From: Legionella nautarum | Lineage (GTDB): Bacteria; Pseudomonadota; Gammaproteobacteria; Legionellales; Legionellaceae | DNA: 64,000 nt | Assembly: GCF_001467895.1 (NCBI RefSeq) | Contig: NZ_LNYO01000024.1 | Coordinates: 124,001-188,000 of the forward strand | Reading direction: 5' to 3' | In this document: piece after piece, positions 1 to 9,918 of the stretch | How the letters are laid out: every line of letters starts with the position of its first letter | Position numbering within the stretch: position 1 is the stretch's first letter | The notes under the pieces: model-generated | The model's database searches: none | What the model was told of the DNA's origin: nothing | Seen by the model: the letters and a program-made list of their open reading frames with translations, nothing else | Program-made: the position numbers and the translations under genes

Positions 1-107
1 TTTCTTTTTTTAAACATTATGATAAGAATAGCATAAGAGGCTTATGTCATTATTAAGTTAGGAGCTATAAAGAATTGTGGACTGTTTTTTTTTATAAATT
101 GAGGTAG

Positions 108-133
108 GGTTAGGCCAAAAGCAAGGCCTAACC
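108..133 (-). terminator. Hairpin just downstream of the large coiled-coil gene
   Basis: A perfect 9-bp stem (108-116 with 125-133, arms GGTTAGGCC/GGCCTAACC) with an 8-base loop starts 8 bases past the stop codon of the minus-strand gene. No strong T-run follows in the direction of transcription, so it may be a weak terminator or a transcript-end stabiliser. Confidence 0.45.
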
Positions 134-141
134 TTGTATTT

Positions 142-3100
142 CTAAACGCTCGGGTTATCTCCGGCATTCAAAGTGCCGTGATCGGGCTCATCTAATATAG
201 TTAATTCCTGCTGTAACTTGATCAAACCTTTATGGGCTTCTTCTGCAGCAGAAGCAATCATAACTTCTGTTTCATTGGGGAAGAATCGAGCTCTATAATT
301 TTCACCGTTCCATGTTTTAAAACCCCAAGTTAGTGGCCGCAAAAGGGTATTGATGAAGTTAATAAAGGAATTTGACACCTCAGTAGTTAAGCTGTGATAG
401 TTGGAATCCCCCTCCCTTAGCGCTTCACTTATTGACAGTATGGATGAATTAATAAAATCAGCGGGAGTAGTAGTTGATATAGGCAGTAAATAACAACCTA
501 GATTCTGGTTTAGACGAATATCCATATTGTTCAGAATGTTAATACGAGGATCTTCGGTTTCATCTTCTTTTTTATGAGTAGTACGGATACGGTCAATTTC
601 AGCCTGAATTTTAGCTCTCATTGTCTTAATAATTTGAACTTCTTTAGAGTTTGATTTATCTGTAGACGTATTATTATCTTCTTTAATATCAGTATTAGTA
701 ATAGTGGCTTGTGGTACTTCATCAGAGTGGTGAATTTCTTCATCTGGATCTGGTGTCGGATTATCAGAGCTAGCTTTGCTGAGTAGTGAGGTTGAAGAAT
801 CAAGCGGAGTTTCTGTCGATGGGACTTGTATATTTTGCGGTTCTTGTTTTTCCTTATTAGCTACCCCTGTAGTATCGCTATTAGTAGATTCTTCCATGGT
901 TTGAGCAACAGAATGAGGGGGGATTTTTTCTTCAAGAATTCTGGGAGGTTCTTTGGTATCTTTTATGCTGTTACTATCATCTGCTACTTGAGGTTCATTA
1001 CCAAATAAACTTTGAGTATTTTTAGTAGGCGCCGTTGGAGAAGAGCCTTGACTCTTTGGCTTTTCAGTCTCTTTTTCAAATAACTGGTTTGCGCTTGCTT
1101 GTATTAGTTCTGCAGACTCACTTCTAATGTTGGCTGGATGAAGAGTTCTAACTGGTCTATGAATAGGTGCTTGTGGCTTTTTATTTTGAGCTTGTTGCCT
1201 CGAGTTTTCTTTTTTGGGATTTTTTGTAAACCCTGAGGCAACTTGAGCCAAGCTTTCTAGAAAAGTAGGTTCTGGTTTGGGAGCTTCTGCTTGTGCTGTA
1301 GCCCTACTTTTTGCCGCAGCAGCTTTTTTTAGAGCTTTTGCATTTTCAATAGCCCTATCGATTGCTACCTGTTGCTCAGAAACACGTCGCTTTAACAGCG
1401 CTAATGGTTCGGCGTTTAGGGAGATAGGTTTTGATAAATCTTTCAGTTGAGGTTTAGTTACATTCTTCAGTGCAAGCATTATCAAATCTAATTTATTGTT
1501 GACCTCAGCTAATTCCTCAGGAGTGTACACGGTTCTAAGTAAACTGGCGTTTTGTGTAATGTGGTCTCTTAAACTCTCTACGTTTCTTTTTATTTCACGC
1601 GTACTTTCGAGAAAATCCTCATTCCCTGCTTTTATCTTTGTTTCCAAACTGGATTGAATCATGGCTAGGCGATCCAATTGGTCTTGCTTTTTAGTATTCC
1701 ATACAGAATGGGGGCATGAATTATATTGATTTAGAACTAATCTCATACCGCTTTCTGCTTTGTGAATTTGTAATCTTATCTCGGCTAAATAGTTATCAGA
1801 TAAATTATAAACCTTGGCTTGGGCTTCCAATTTTGCAAATAAATCTTTGACGGACTGGAGCGCATCCTTACAATCTTTATTAAATTGCACTCTCTCTTTT
1901 TTAACGGCGTCAACTGTATCATTGTATTTCACTACAGTAGCGCTAAGCATGAGATGTCTACTTTTTAATAAACTAATTTCATGTTGGAGTATTGAAGTTT
2001 GCCCTTTAATAGCAGCTATCTGTAAGATTTTTGCATCATTAATTTCTTTAATAATTCTAACTACATTGTTAACAGCCTCATCTTGTTCTGCTTTTATGTT
2101 GCTAAGTGTTGAAGTCAATTTGGTTAACTCAGTTCCCATAGGAGCCGATGGCGGTTCTTTGCAGTGCTTATAGATTTCGTCAAACTCCATACAGAGTGCG
2201 TTATATTCGTCTTTAGCTTGAACTAATGCGGTTTTTTGCTCATATAAGGTTTTGAAATCCTGTTCATCCCTAGTTAGAACCTGTCGCTCATAGAATGCTC
2301 TACTTTCGTGTTCATCCTCAGTTACCGTATCTATTTCTTTGCCGAGTGCTTTATATTCTTCTTTAGCTTTAGCAAAGCTATCTTGCAACTTGCGGAGTGC
2401 TTGATGTTCTTCTTCAACATCAGCTTTTTGCGTGGATAAGAGCTTATATTTTTCTTCAGCGCGAGTTAGTGCGACTTCTTGCTTGTTGAGCTCTTTAAGT
2501 TTTTCTTCTTGAGCTTTGGTTAGTGAAATTTTTCGCTCGAACAGCGCGTTATAACTCTCTGCAGCTTTAACTTGTATCGCATTTTTCTCGCAGACGGCTC
2601 TATATTTTTCTTTATACTTAGCTTGGACAGCTTTATCTGGGGAAAAGATGTCTTGATATTTTATTTCATTGGCAAGTTGAGTTAGACTTTCCAAGTATTC
2701 CTTTTCTTTTGCAATTAAAGCTCGCAGGGTAGTTCCCCTGTCTAAGGCTTCAAATTCACGCTTAACATCATTCTTCGATTTAGCGCCATCTAAAAGTTTA
2801 GAAGGGTTCGACAAGACTTCTGGCTGAACAGGAAGTACAGATTTCAGCTTATTTCCAAACTGTGAAAAAATAGACTCTTTAGTATTGTTCCTTTCTTCTT
2901 CCTCAGGTTTTCTAGAAAAATCGGATAGACAGCTTGTTAGAAAAAGTTTGTATGGGGCTCTTTCTTGATTTAATTTATCTATCATCTCCAGAGTTTTCTT
3001 GATGTTATGCGGTTGACTTTTGAGGGGTTCACCCTTGATGTTACTTTGAGTGCCCAACTCTAGCAGGGTTTGGTTGACAGCTCTTATGCTTTTATCGATT

Positions 3101-4098
3101 TCGGCAACTTGTTCTTGATAAGGCATAAACCTAGACTTACGTGCTATAGACTTCTCTGATATAAGACTCTCTGGCTGCGCAGGATCTGCAATTGCGACTA
3201 CCCTTTTAGTTCTTCCTTTTTTAGTTTTTTTTCCTTTAGAAGTTGGAGCAGGGCTATTATGAGCGTCTGAAACAGTTGCAGAAGGGGCTGCGTTCATCTT
3301 AGCTGTTTTTTTAGGCATTGCATAAAGAGCTATTTCTTTAAAACCATCAATGAGCGAAGTCATGGTTTCTGGGGATAAGCGAATACGGGGTTTCTCAGAA
3401 AACATAACTTCATATTTTTTCAATTTCTCAAGGTATCTTGGTGCTTTACTTTCCTCAGCCTGCTTTAAAAAATACCTCAGCATCTCAGTTTGAACTGTTC
3501 TAATTAGAAGAGAAAGTTGTGTGTGCGCATCTTTTAATTTAGTGATGTCTTTAAGCTCTTTTAACTTCTCAATTTGTTTATCTATTTCTTTAAGGGTATC
3601 AGAAACAGAATAAGATAGATCATTGGGGAGCTCGCTAAAAAGATCAATACATTTTTGCCCATCGTCAATAATAAGTTTTACATCCCTCAGCACTTTTAGA
3701 TCTAGAGGTAGAAGCTTATTAAATTCTTTTACCAAAGAAGAGAATTCATTGATTGATAAGGGAGTCTTCAAGATTTCTAATTTTTTTTGTAGATTTGCTG
3801 CATCAGGATGATTGCTAATTTTAACTTGGTTTTCCATCCGCCATAAAATTTCACTTTGAATGTCTCTTATTAAAGGCGAAAAGAGTTCTTCATCTAATTT
3901 TTTTAATTCCTCAGTGGTGTTTTTATCAATATTTGTTAAATGATTTTTAACTGTATTTATCATTTCCGATAGAAACCCTAACGGTTCTTGGTCAGAAGGA
4001 TCTTGCTGTATTAGAAGAAGAGTAAGTATCTCTTCAGAAGAATTAAAAATCTCTATAAAAGATTCTGTATCTTTTTGAATTTCTTTTTTACTTCGCAT
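142..4098 (-). CDS. Very large coiled-coil protein, candidate secreted effector
   Basis: I recognise no enzymatic family in this 1318-residue protein. It is highly charged and mostly predicted helix. Residues about 287-300 form a basic patch (KKTKKGRTKR). Residues about 499-640 hold some nine imperfect units of roughly 17 residues, each opening with an aromatic residue and a leucine (YNAL, YKLL, YKAL, FKTL). Residues about 930-1150 are low-complexity, rich in Pro, Ser, Thr and Gln. Near the C-terminus is a hydrophobic segment followed by ARFFP (1270-1274), then an acidic, Glu-rich tail. The same ARFFP arrangement ends the other giant protein of this window. Start is ATG, in an AT-rich upstream gap. 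Size, coiled coils and acidic tail are typical of Legionella Dot/Icm substrates, but secretion is inferred. It appears monocistronic. Confidence 0.85.
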   Translation of the reverse strand: MRSKKEIQKDTESFIEIFNSSEEILTLLLIQQDPSDQEPLGFLSEMINTVKNHLTNIDKNTTEELKKLDEELFSPLIRDIQSEILWRMENQVKISNHPDAANLQKKLEILKTPLSINEFSSLVKEFNKLLPLDLKVLRDVKLIIDDGQKCIDLFSELPNDLSYSVSDTLKEIDKQIEKLKELKDITKLKDAHTQLSLLIRTVQTEMLRYFLKQAEESKAPRYLEKLKKYEVMFSEKPRIRLSPETMTSLIDGFKEIALYAMPKKTAKMNAAPSATVSDAHNSPAPTSKGKKTKKGRTKRVVAIADPAQPESLISEKSIARKSRFMPYQEQVAEIDKSIRAVNQTLLELGTQSNIKGEPLKSQPHNIKKTLEMIDKLNQERAPYKLFLTSCLSDFSRKPEEEERNNTKESIFSQFGNKLKSVLPVQPEVLSNPSKLLDGAKSKNDVKREFEALDRGTTLRALIAKEKEYLESLTQLANEIKYQDIFSPDKAVQAKYKEKYRAVCEKNAIQVKAAESYNALFERKISLTKAQEEKLKELNKQEVALTRAEEKYKLLSTQKADVEEEHQALRKLQDSFAKAKEEYKALGKEIDTVTEDEHESRAFYERQVLTRDEQDFKTLYEQKTALVQAKDEYNALCMEFDEIYKHCKEPPSAPMGTELTKLTSTLSNIKAEQDEAVNNVVRIIKEINDAKILQIAAIKGQTSILQHEISLLKSRHLMLSATVVKYNDTVDAVKKERVQFNKDCKDALQSVKDLFAKLEAQAKVYNLSDNYLAEIRLQIHKAESGMRLVLNQYNSCPHSVWNTKKQDQLDRLAMIQSSLETKIKAGNEDFLESTREIKRNVESLRDHITQNASLLRTVYTPEELAEVNNKLDLIMLALKNVTKPQLKDLSKPISLNAEPLALLKRRVSEQQVAIDRAIENAKALKKAAAAKSRATAQAEAPKPEPTFLESLAQVASGFTKNPKKENSRQQAQNKKPQAPIHRPVRTLHPANIRSESAELIQASANQLFEKETEKPKSQGSSPTAPTKNTQSLFGNEPQVADDSNSIKDTKEPPRILEEKIPPHSVAQTMEESTNSDTTGVANKEKQEPQNIQVPSTETPLDSSTSLLSKASSDNPTPDPDEEIHHSDEVPQATITNTDIKEDNNTSTDKSNSKEVQIIKTMRAKIQAEIDRIRTTHKKEDETEDPRINILNNMDIRLNQNLGCYLLPISTTTPADFINSSILSISEALREGDSNYHSLTTEVSNSFINFINTLLRPLTWGFKTWNGENYRARFFPNETEVMIASAAEEAHKGLIKLQQELTILDEPDHGTLNAGDNPSV

Positions 4099-4266
4099 TC
4101 CAATAGCCTTAAATTAATATGCTTAATTGTTATATTGTAAAATTTTAGTATTAACTAAATATTAAATTGCATTATATTTTTCGAATTAATTTGAAATAAG
4201 TATTAAATCTTTAAGTTACTTTTGGTCAATTTATTGAAGTAAAACAAGAGTTAAAGCTGATAAAAA

Positions 4267-4701
4267 TTAAATGATCTCATGCGTTTGTAATTCACAGTGT
4301 TTAGCGCGATATTCCCGATAATGAGCTCGGCTCAACTCTTTAGCTGCTTCATCGTTGCTGACAATTTCTATTACTCGCCGAAAACGTGGGTAAAACCCCG
4401 GAATTTCAGTGGCTAAATTGAGAAGAATATCATTAAAGCCACGTGGCTCATCACGATAACCAATTTGTATGGGAGGAGGTGGTTCAGGACCCTCTCCTTG
4501 CAGATTATGCGGGATGAAACTGTTGTCTTTAAAAGTCCATAATAATTCATCCAAGGTTTCTGCCTCTTGCTGATTATTACAGTAAACAAATACACGATGG
4601 CCTCGTAAATAGGCTTTTTCCAATAAACGGCAAGCAAGCAAGCATTTGGCTTGCTCATCATTATTAGCTAATAAATAAAAATCAACGCGAATCGATGACA
4701 T
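4267..4701 (-). CDS. holC: DNA polymerase III chi subunit
   Basis: The 144-residue product matches the chi subunit of the clamp-loader complex, which links the replicase to single-stranded DNA-binding protein. The family pattern is visible: an N-terminal VDFYLL strand, a central [18 protein letters not shown] helix-strand and a TLDELLWTF stretch. The open frame continues upstream inside pepA. I chose the ATG at 4701 because the protein then begins at the usual family N-terminus ([11 protein letters not shown]) and overlaps pepA by 20 bases, the usual pepA-holC coupling. valS, the common next gene, is absent; the giant coiled-coil gene lies there instead. Confidence 0.93.
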   Translation of the reverse strand: MSSIRVDFYLLANNDEQAKCLLACRLLEKAYLRGHRVFVYCNNQQEAETLDELLWTFKDNSFIPHNLQGEGPEPPPPIQIGYRDEPRGFNDILLNLATEIPGFYPRFRRVIEIVSNDEAAKELSRAHYREYRAKHCELQTHEII

Positions 4702-6133
4702 GGCGTAAGAGTTGAATGAGTAATGAGACAGGTCGGCCGGTTGCGATACGTTTTTTACCCGAGATCCAGGCAGTACCAGCAATATCGATGTGTGCCCAAC
4801 GATATTTTTTAGTAAAGCGGGACAGAAAACAAGCTGCAGTAATGGCTCCGGCACTACGGTCGAAGGAGGCATTAATCATATCAGCGAGTGGGCTATCAAG
4901 CGCTTCTTGATAAACCTCATCCAAAGGCATGCGCCAAATCTTATCATCCGCTTCTTTTCCTGCGCGAAGAATCAGCTCGGCGAGTTCCTCATCTTCCGTC
5001 ATAAAACCTGAGGTAGCATAACCTAGAGCAACGATGATAGCGCCAGTCAAGGTGGCTAAGTCAATGACTAATTTGGGTTTAAAACGTTCTGCATAAGTGA
5101 GGGCATCGGCTAATATTAACCGACCTTCGGCATCGGTGTTTAGTATTTCAATCGTTTGTCCAGACATACTAGTGACAATGTCACCTGGTTTAACTGCTGT
5201 GCCACTCGGCATGTTTTCCGCGCTGGGGATCAAACCAATCAGATTGATCGGGAGTTTCATCATTGCGCAGGCTTTCAAGATCCCAAAGACAGAGGCAGCA
5301 CCGGCCATATCATATTTCATCTCATCCATTGTGTTGGCAGGTTTTATCGACAAACCACCGGAGTCGAAAGTTATTCCCTTACCGACTAAAACAACAGGGG
5401 CAGTATCGCCGCCACCACAGTAATGAAGTTCAATAAAACGGGGCTCTTGCTGACTTCCTTGGCCTACAGCAAGCAAGGCTCCCATGTTTAGGTCGCGCAT
5501 ATCTTCAGGCCCCATCACGTTAGCTGAGAGGTTTTCATGGGCTTGAGCTAAAGCCGCAGCTTGTTCGCCCAGATAAGTTGGAGTACAGATATTCGCAGGT
5601 AAATCGGCCAAGGTACGCGTAAATTTAATCCCTTGAGCGATGGCTTCTGCGGATTGAATAGTCTTGTTGGACGCTTCGGCTAAATAAAAATGGACCGTCT
5701 CCAGCCTGGGTTGTTTATTATTTTTAGTTTTGAATTCGGATAGCTGGTAAAGTTGTGAATCAATTTGTAAAAGCATTTGCTCTAATTGCCAGTCCGCATC
5801 ATGCTCAGCAATTTGCGGGAGACAAAAACTAGCAGAGCTAATTCGTTGTTTGATGAGTCCTGGAACAAGGTCATTCAAGGTTTTGCGCAATTGTTTCATT
5901 TTAAATGAAGCTTTTTTGCCGCAATGAACAAGCACTAAGCTATGGCCCTCAATATCCGCTTGCCACACCGAATCCCCTTCCTCGCTGAGTTTGGCAAAGA
6001 GGCGTGTAATCAGTTTGTTGTGCTGCTGATCCAGGGTTTTAACAAAATCAGGAAACTCATTGTCAGCAAAGAGGCCAAGAACGAGACACTCGCTGGTTTT
6101 TAGGGTGGGCCTATCCAGAAGACTGTAATGCAT
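4682..6133 (-). CDS. pepA: Leucyl aminopeptidase (cytosol aminopeptidase, M17)
   Basis: This 483-residue protein is a two-metal cytosolic aminopeptidase that removes N-terminal residues from peptides; in E. coli the homologue also acts in site-specific recombination and pyrimidine regulation. The catalytic C-terminal half carries the [11 protein letters not shown] metal-binding segment and the signature NTDAEGRL. The N-terminal half is the more variable family domain. An in-frame TTG lies six codons upstream, but the ATG at 6133 gives the usual length and has a GAGAAAG-like ribosome site. It is translationally coupled to holC. In many gamma-proteobacteria pepA is divergent from lptF; here lptF lies about 7.8 kb away across inserted genes. 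Confidence 0.96.
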   Translation of the reverse strand: MHYSLLDRPTLKTSECLVLGLFADNEFPDFVKTLDQQHNKLITRLFAKLSEEGDSVWQADIEGHSLVLVHCGKKASFKMKQLRKTLNDLVPGLIKQRISSASFCLPQIAEHDADWQLEQMLLQIDSQLYQLSEFKTKNNKQPRLETVHFYLAEASNKTIQSAEAIAQGIKFTRTLADLPANICTPTYLGEQAAALAQAHENLSANVMGPEDMRDLNMGALLAVGQGSQQEPRFIELHYCGGGDTAPVVLVGKGITFDSGGLSIKPANTMDEMKYDMAGAASVFGILKACAMMKLPINLIGLIPSAENMPSGTAVKPGDIVTSMSGQTIEILNTDAEGRLILADALTYAERFKPKLVIDLATLTGAIIVALGYATSGFMTEDEELAELILRAGKEADDKIWRMPLDEVYQEALDSPLADMINASFDRSAGAITAACFLSRFTKKYRWAHIDIAGTAWISGKKRIATGRPVSLLIQLLRHVIDSR

Positions 6134-6615
6134 TTTGCTTTCTCTAACCAAAAGCGGTAGTTTACCTCGGCTTTGTCCGCAATTCTACTGTTTGGGAACT
6201 TGTCCATAATCATCAGGTAGTCTCGAGTTTTGATTTTCAAGTGTATCTCCATCACTCCTATATCATTAAAGTATTGGATTAAAATAAATGATTATTTTCA
6301 ATAAAATATAAGATTTAATCATGAATAATTAACAAAAAAAATTGCGAAATTACACAGATTCTACTATTAGTTAATATAGAAATTTTTGCACTGCAGCAAA
6401 AATACTAAGTGGTAATAAGATAATTGAATAGTAATTAGTATCAAATAAATGGTAAGTTAAAATCTGTGAGTTGTTTTTAGCGAGTATGCAATAATTTTTC
6501 TTATGACGACGAAACGGTTACCCACGAATTATTTGAAACAAAGAGATTAATTCCAATTCTAATCATCCTATAACCACCCCTGCTTATTTCTATCTAACTG
6601 AAATAGGAGTGTAAA
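6134..6615. other. Non-coding gap between pepA and isocitrate lyase
   Basis: About 480 very AT-rich bases between two divergent genes. I see no open frame worth calling. It must hold the promoters of pepA and aceA, but no convincing -35/-10 pair stands out. A good Shine-Dalgarno (AGGAG, 6606-6610) precedes aceA. This is the left edge of the accessory block. Confidence 0.6.
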
Positions 6616-7899
6616 ATGAATATTCAGGAACAAATCAATGAGTTAGCTAATGACTGGAAAGAAAATCCCCGGTGGAAAGGCATAAAGCGGTCTTATAGGG
6701 TAGAAGACGTAGTGAAACTAAGACCTTCAGTTAAAATTGAATACACTCTCGCAAGCAGGGGGGCTACTAAGTTATGGAATTTGTTACAAAAAAATGAACC
6801 CATTACCGCCTTAGGATGTTTAACAGGTAATCAAGCTATACAGGCTGTACAAGCAGGCTTAAAATTAATCTATTGTTCAGGTTGGCAGGTGGCCGGTGAT
6901 CATAATACCTCTGGACAAGTCTACCCCGATCAAAGCCTATACCCTGTTGACTCAGTGCCAAAACTTGTAGAAATAATCAATAATGCGCTCCAACGCACCG
7001 ATGAGATTCATTGTCTGAACAACGATTACTCAATTGACTGGTATGCACCTATCATTGCAGATGCCGAAGCTGGATTTGGCGGCAATCTAAATGCTTATGA
7101 ACTGATGAAACATATGATTCGTGCCGGTGCTGCAGCTGTACACTTTGAAGATCAATTATCCTCTGCTAAAAAATGTGGACACATGGGGGGTAAAGTGCTC
7201 GTTCCAACTAGTGAAGCTATCCATAAATTGATTGCAGCAAGACTAGCAGCTGATGTACTCGGTGTACCTACCCTTATTATCGCTCGAACGGATGCAAATG
7301 CTGCTAATTTAATTACCAGTGAAATTGATTACAACGATAAAGTATTTTTAACGGGGAAACGTTCAGCGGAAGGTTTCTATTATGTAAAACAAGGCATAGA
7401 GCAAGCCATTAGCCGTGGGCTAGCTTATGCTCCTTATGCTGACATACTTTGGTGTGAGACTTCGAAGCCTAATCTTGCTGAAGCACGCGATTTTGCGCAA
7501 GCAATTCATGAAAAAAATCCGGGGAAAACACTATGCTATAACTGCTCTCCCTCCTTTAACTGGCAAGCTCATTTGAATGAGAAAGAGTTGAAATCGTTTA
7601 GAGAAGAACTATTTGCGATGGGATATAAATATCAGTTTATTACTTTAGCAGGTTGGCATGCTCTAAATTTGAGCATGTTTGAAATCGCCAGGGCTTACAA
7701 CCAGGAAGGTATGTATGCCTATTCTCAAATGCAGCAGCGCGAAATGGCACAAGAACAAAATGGGTTTAGGGCAACTAAACACCAGGCTTTTGTTGGGACT
7801 GGTTATTTTGATGAGGTACAAAATACGATTATGGAGGGAAGAAGTACTACCACGGCATTAAACGGAAGTACAGAGGATGAGCAGTTCTATAATAAATAA
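6616..7899 (+). CDS. aceA: Isocitrate lyase
   Basis: The 427-residue protein matches isocitrate lyase, which splits isocitrate into succinate and glyoxylate, the first step of the glyoxylate shunt for growth on acetate or fatty acids. The catalytic signature [10 protein letters not shown], the upstream substrate segment [10 protein letters not shown] and the later NCSPSFNW segment are all present, and length is normal for the bacterial form. A strong AGGAG ribosome site precedes the ATG. No malate synthase or aceK kinase gene lies nearby, so the partner enzyme must be elsewhere. As far as I recall L. pneumophila lacks this enzyme, which fits an accessory origin. Confidence 0.96.
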   Translation: MNIQEQINELANDWKENPRWKGIKRSYRVEDVVKLRPSVKIEYTLASRGATKLWNLLQKNEPITALGCLTGNQAIQAVQAGLKLIYCSGWQVAGDHNTSGQVYPDQSLYPVDSVPKLVEIINNALQRTDEIHCLNNDYSIDWYAPIIADAEAGFGGNLNAYELMKHMIRAGAAAVHFEDQLSSAKKCGHMGGKVLVPTSEAIHKLIAARLAADVLGVPTLIIARTDANAANLITSEIDYNDKVFLTGKRSAEGFYYVKQGIEQAISRGLAYAPYADILWCETSKPNLAEARDFAQAIHEKNPGKTLCYNCSPSFNWQAHLNEKELKSFREELFAMGYKYQFITLAGWHALNLSMFEIARAYNQEGMYAYSQMQQREMAQEQNGFRATKHQAFVGTGYFDEVQNTIMEGRSTTTALNGSTEDEQFYNK

Positions 7900-8007
7900 T
7901 CATTCTTGGCTTTTGTGCAACTACCGTAGCTCAAGATGGGAGAAATACTCCGGGGGGGAATGACTGTCTATCAAAGTAAACTTCAAAGTGCTTGAGTGAG
8001 AGATACT

Positions 8008-8142
8008 ATGAATCTTCATACGATGGTTTTGGCTATTGCTGGCCTATTAATCGATGGCAGCACGGCCGAAGATAGAGCATTTTTTTCCAGCCTTAACCAA
8101 TATTGTGTAGTCACTAGGTGCAAAGGTGGAGGTGACCGATGA
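8008..8142 (+). CDS. Possible 44-residue peptide coupled to shikimate kinase
   Basis: An ATG at 8008 opens a 44-codon frame ending in TGA at 8140-8142, which overlaps the ATG of the shikimate kinase gene (ATGA junction). The peptide starts MNLHTMVLAIAGLLIDG, is hydrophobic at its N-terminus and has two late cysteines. I recognise no family. The ATGA overlap suggests a translationally coupled leader peptide or the 3' relic of a lost gene; both are inference. A chance frame is also possible. Confidence 0.4.
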   Translation: MNLHTMVLAIAGLLIDGSTAEDRAFFSSLNQYCVVTRCKGGGDR

Positions 8143-8669
8143 AACAGTTTCTTAACCCTATTATTTTAATTGGGTTTAAACAGGTGGGGAAAACGGTGAT
8201 TGGTCGAGAACTGGCTTCTCGGCTAGAGCTGCCTTTTATTGATCTTGATGAAGAGATTGAACGTATGTTTGCAAGTGAGAATAAGGAAAAAAGGACTTGT
8301 CAGCAGATCATGAAAGCACACGGTCAATCTTATTTTAGGGATTTAGAAAAAAGGGGGTTGGCACAAAGTATCCAATCCAACACTTCTATTATCTCCCTTG
8401 GAGGGGGAACGCCTATAAACAAAGAAAACCAACAATTGATTAAAGCTGGTGTTGTAGTACATATAGAAGCGCCTCGAGGAGTGGTATTTGAAAGAATTAT
8501 GATTCAAGGCCGACCAGCATTTTATTCCATAGAGGAGTCGCCACTTGTTTCGTTTAATCGTTTATGGAATGAACGAGATGAAATTTATAAAAAACTAGCG
8601 GATTTATCGATTGAAAATAACGGCTTACTTGTTTCAGCAGTAGACCGGATCCTTATGCATATACTCTAA
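8139..8669 (+). CDS. aroK: Shikimate kinase
   Basis: The 176-residue P-loop kinase phosphorylates shikimate to shikimate 3-phosphate. It shows the Walker A motif GFKQVGKT near residue 14, the DLDEEIE shikimate-binding aspartates, the FRDLE arginine and the SLGGGTP Walker B-like glycine stretch. The usual chromosomal aroK sits beside aroB; this one sits beside a DAHP synthase, so it is probably an extra, cluster-specific copy. The ATG overlaps the stop of a 44-codon frame, and 22 bases separate it from the next gene, suggesting one operon. The protein also resembles AroL and distantly related gluconate kinases, but the shikimate motifs favour AroK/L. Confidence 0.88.
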   Translation: MKQFLNPIILIGFKQVGKTVIGRELASRLELPFIDLDEEIERMFASENKEKRTCQQIMKAHGQSYFRDLEKRGLAQSIQSNTSIISLGGGTPINKENQQLIKAGVVVHIEAPRGVVFERIMIQGRPAFYSIEESPLVSFNRLWNERDEIYKKLADLSIENNGLLVSAVDRILMHIL

Positions 8670-8691
8670 ATTAGTAATTGTAGAGGTAATC

Positions 8692-9738
8692 ATGAACTAC
8701 ACTTTTTTAAAAAAACTACCGCCAGTTGAAGAGATTATTCAAACATTTCCGTTATCAGTGAATGCACTTAAGCGAATTCTGCAAGACAGGCAAGAAGTAA
8801 AAGCTATTTTAGAAGGTAGGGATAAACGTTTTTTAATGATTATTGGACCTTGTTCAGCCTGGCCCACAGAGGCGGTATTGGAGTATGCTGAGCGACTCTT
8901 AAAATTGAATGAAAGAGTGAAACATGCTCTGAAACTAGTGATGCGTGTCTACATACAAAAGCCACGAACAACAAAAGGATGGACAGGTCCAGTTAACCAA
9001 CCTGATGTTTTTTCTATTCCCGATATCGCAGCAGGTGTTAGGTATACACGAGATATGATGGTTAAAATCATTGAAATGGGACTCCCTATCGCTGATGAAG
9101 CCTTATTTACTCATAATTCAAAAGGATTTGCAGAGTTGCTCTCTTGGGTTGCAATAGGTGCTCGTAGCTCAGAAGACCAAGAGCATCGAATTTTTGCTTC
9201 TGCATTGGATTGTGCAGTTGGTATGAAAAATCCAACGCATGGTTCATTAGCCATTGGCGTCAATAGTATTGTTGCAGCTCAATACCAGCATGTTGCTGTT
9301 TTCGATGGTGATGAAGTGCAAACACACGGTAATCAGCATGCTCATTTAGTATTACGCGGTTCTAATCTTGCGCCAAATTACTCAGTGTCTCATCTGGAGG
9401 AAGTGATGCAACAGATGGAGAAACATCACATAAAAAACCCCTCTGTCGTGATTGATGCGAGCCATGATAATTGTCTTATAGACGGAAAAAAAGATCACCG
9501 GTTACAACCGAAAATTATTTTTGAGGTTGTTAATAGCTTAAGAAATCGACAGGATTTAAGACCTTTGGTGAAAGGCTTTATGGTTGAAAGCTTTTTAAAA
9601 TCAGGGAATCAGACTGTGGATGCAGAAAATCCTACCGCGATTGATTTAGATGGGTTGTCGATTACAGATCCCTGTTTAGGTTGGGAGGAAACGGAGTCCT
9701 TTCTATTACAGTTGGCAGAGATGTGTTCATTAAAATAG
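8692..9738 (+). CDS. Class I DAHP synthase (3-deoxy-7-phosphoheptulonate synthase), divergent type
   Basis: The 348-residue protein has the length and layout of E. coli AroF/G/H, which condense phosphoenolpyruvate and erythrose 4-phosphate at the entry to the shikimate pathway. Expected metal ligands are present: Cys in GPCSAW, His in AHLVLRG, Glu in MVESF and Asp in ITDPC. PEP-site residues in KPRTTKGW and IGARSSEDQ are also present. The stretch that reads WGHSAIV...GNGDCH in housekeeping enzymes is replaced here by FDGDEVQTHGNQHAH, so the subfamily is different. GAGGTAATC precedes the ATG. With aroK it forms an apparent operon that would increase flux to shikimate. Feedback sensitivity cannot be read from the sequence. 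Confidence 0.9.
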   Translation: MNYTFLKKLPPVEEIIQTFPLSVNALKRILQDRQEVKAILEGRDKRFLMIIGPCSAWPTEAVLEYAERLLKLNERVKHALKLVMRVYIQKPRTTKGWTGPVNQPDVFSIPDIAAGVRYTRDMMVKIIEMGLPIADEALFTHNSKGFAELLSWVAIGARSSEDQEHRIFASALDCAVGMKNPTHGSLAIGVNSIVAAQYQHVAVFDGDEVQTHGNQHAHLVLRGSNLAPNYSVSHLEEVMQQMEKHHIKNPSVVIDASHDNCLIDGKKDHRLQPKIIFEVVNSLRNRQDLRPLVKGFMVESFLKSGNQTVDAENPTAIDLDGLSITDPCLGWEETESFLLQLAEMCSLK

Positions 9739-9918
9739 CGCCATTGGTTTTGCAGAGAGTAACCAACCGGCTATTTTCATTCACCAAGGACATCTGTTGC
9801 GGCAATATTTGCTATTATTAGTAGAGTAATTACTTATAATGGGTTGTTTTTAGCGATAGTTTTTTGATTTGCTTAACTGTTTGCTGGCTATTTAGCTTTT
9901 TCTGCAAGATTGAATTCT

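Noticed and set aside
1814..2173. 119-codon frame opposite the giant coiled-coil gene
   Set aside because: It is a mirror of the coding strand of a long Lys/Glu-rich gene, which often gives open antisense frames; no start signal.
4267..4872. Longer form of HolC starting at 4872
   Set aside because: The extra 57 residues come from the antisense-free overlap with pepA in another frame and are not part of the family; the ATG at 4701 gives the normal N-terminus.
5097..5423. 108-codon frame opposite pepA
   Set aside because: It lies entirely within the well-supported pepA coding region and its translation resembles no protein.
9737..9752. ATAGCGCCATT after the DAHP synthase stop, similar to the arm of the 55.5-kb palindrome
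   Set aside because: Only 11 bases match and no inverted partner is present nearby, so a repeat copy cannot be claimed.
6470..9856. 14-base match GTTGTTTTTAGCGA at 6470-6483 and 9843-9856, possible direct repeats flanking the aro genes
   Set aside because: A 14-base match is expected several times by chance in 64 kb, and the positions do not bracket the block.
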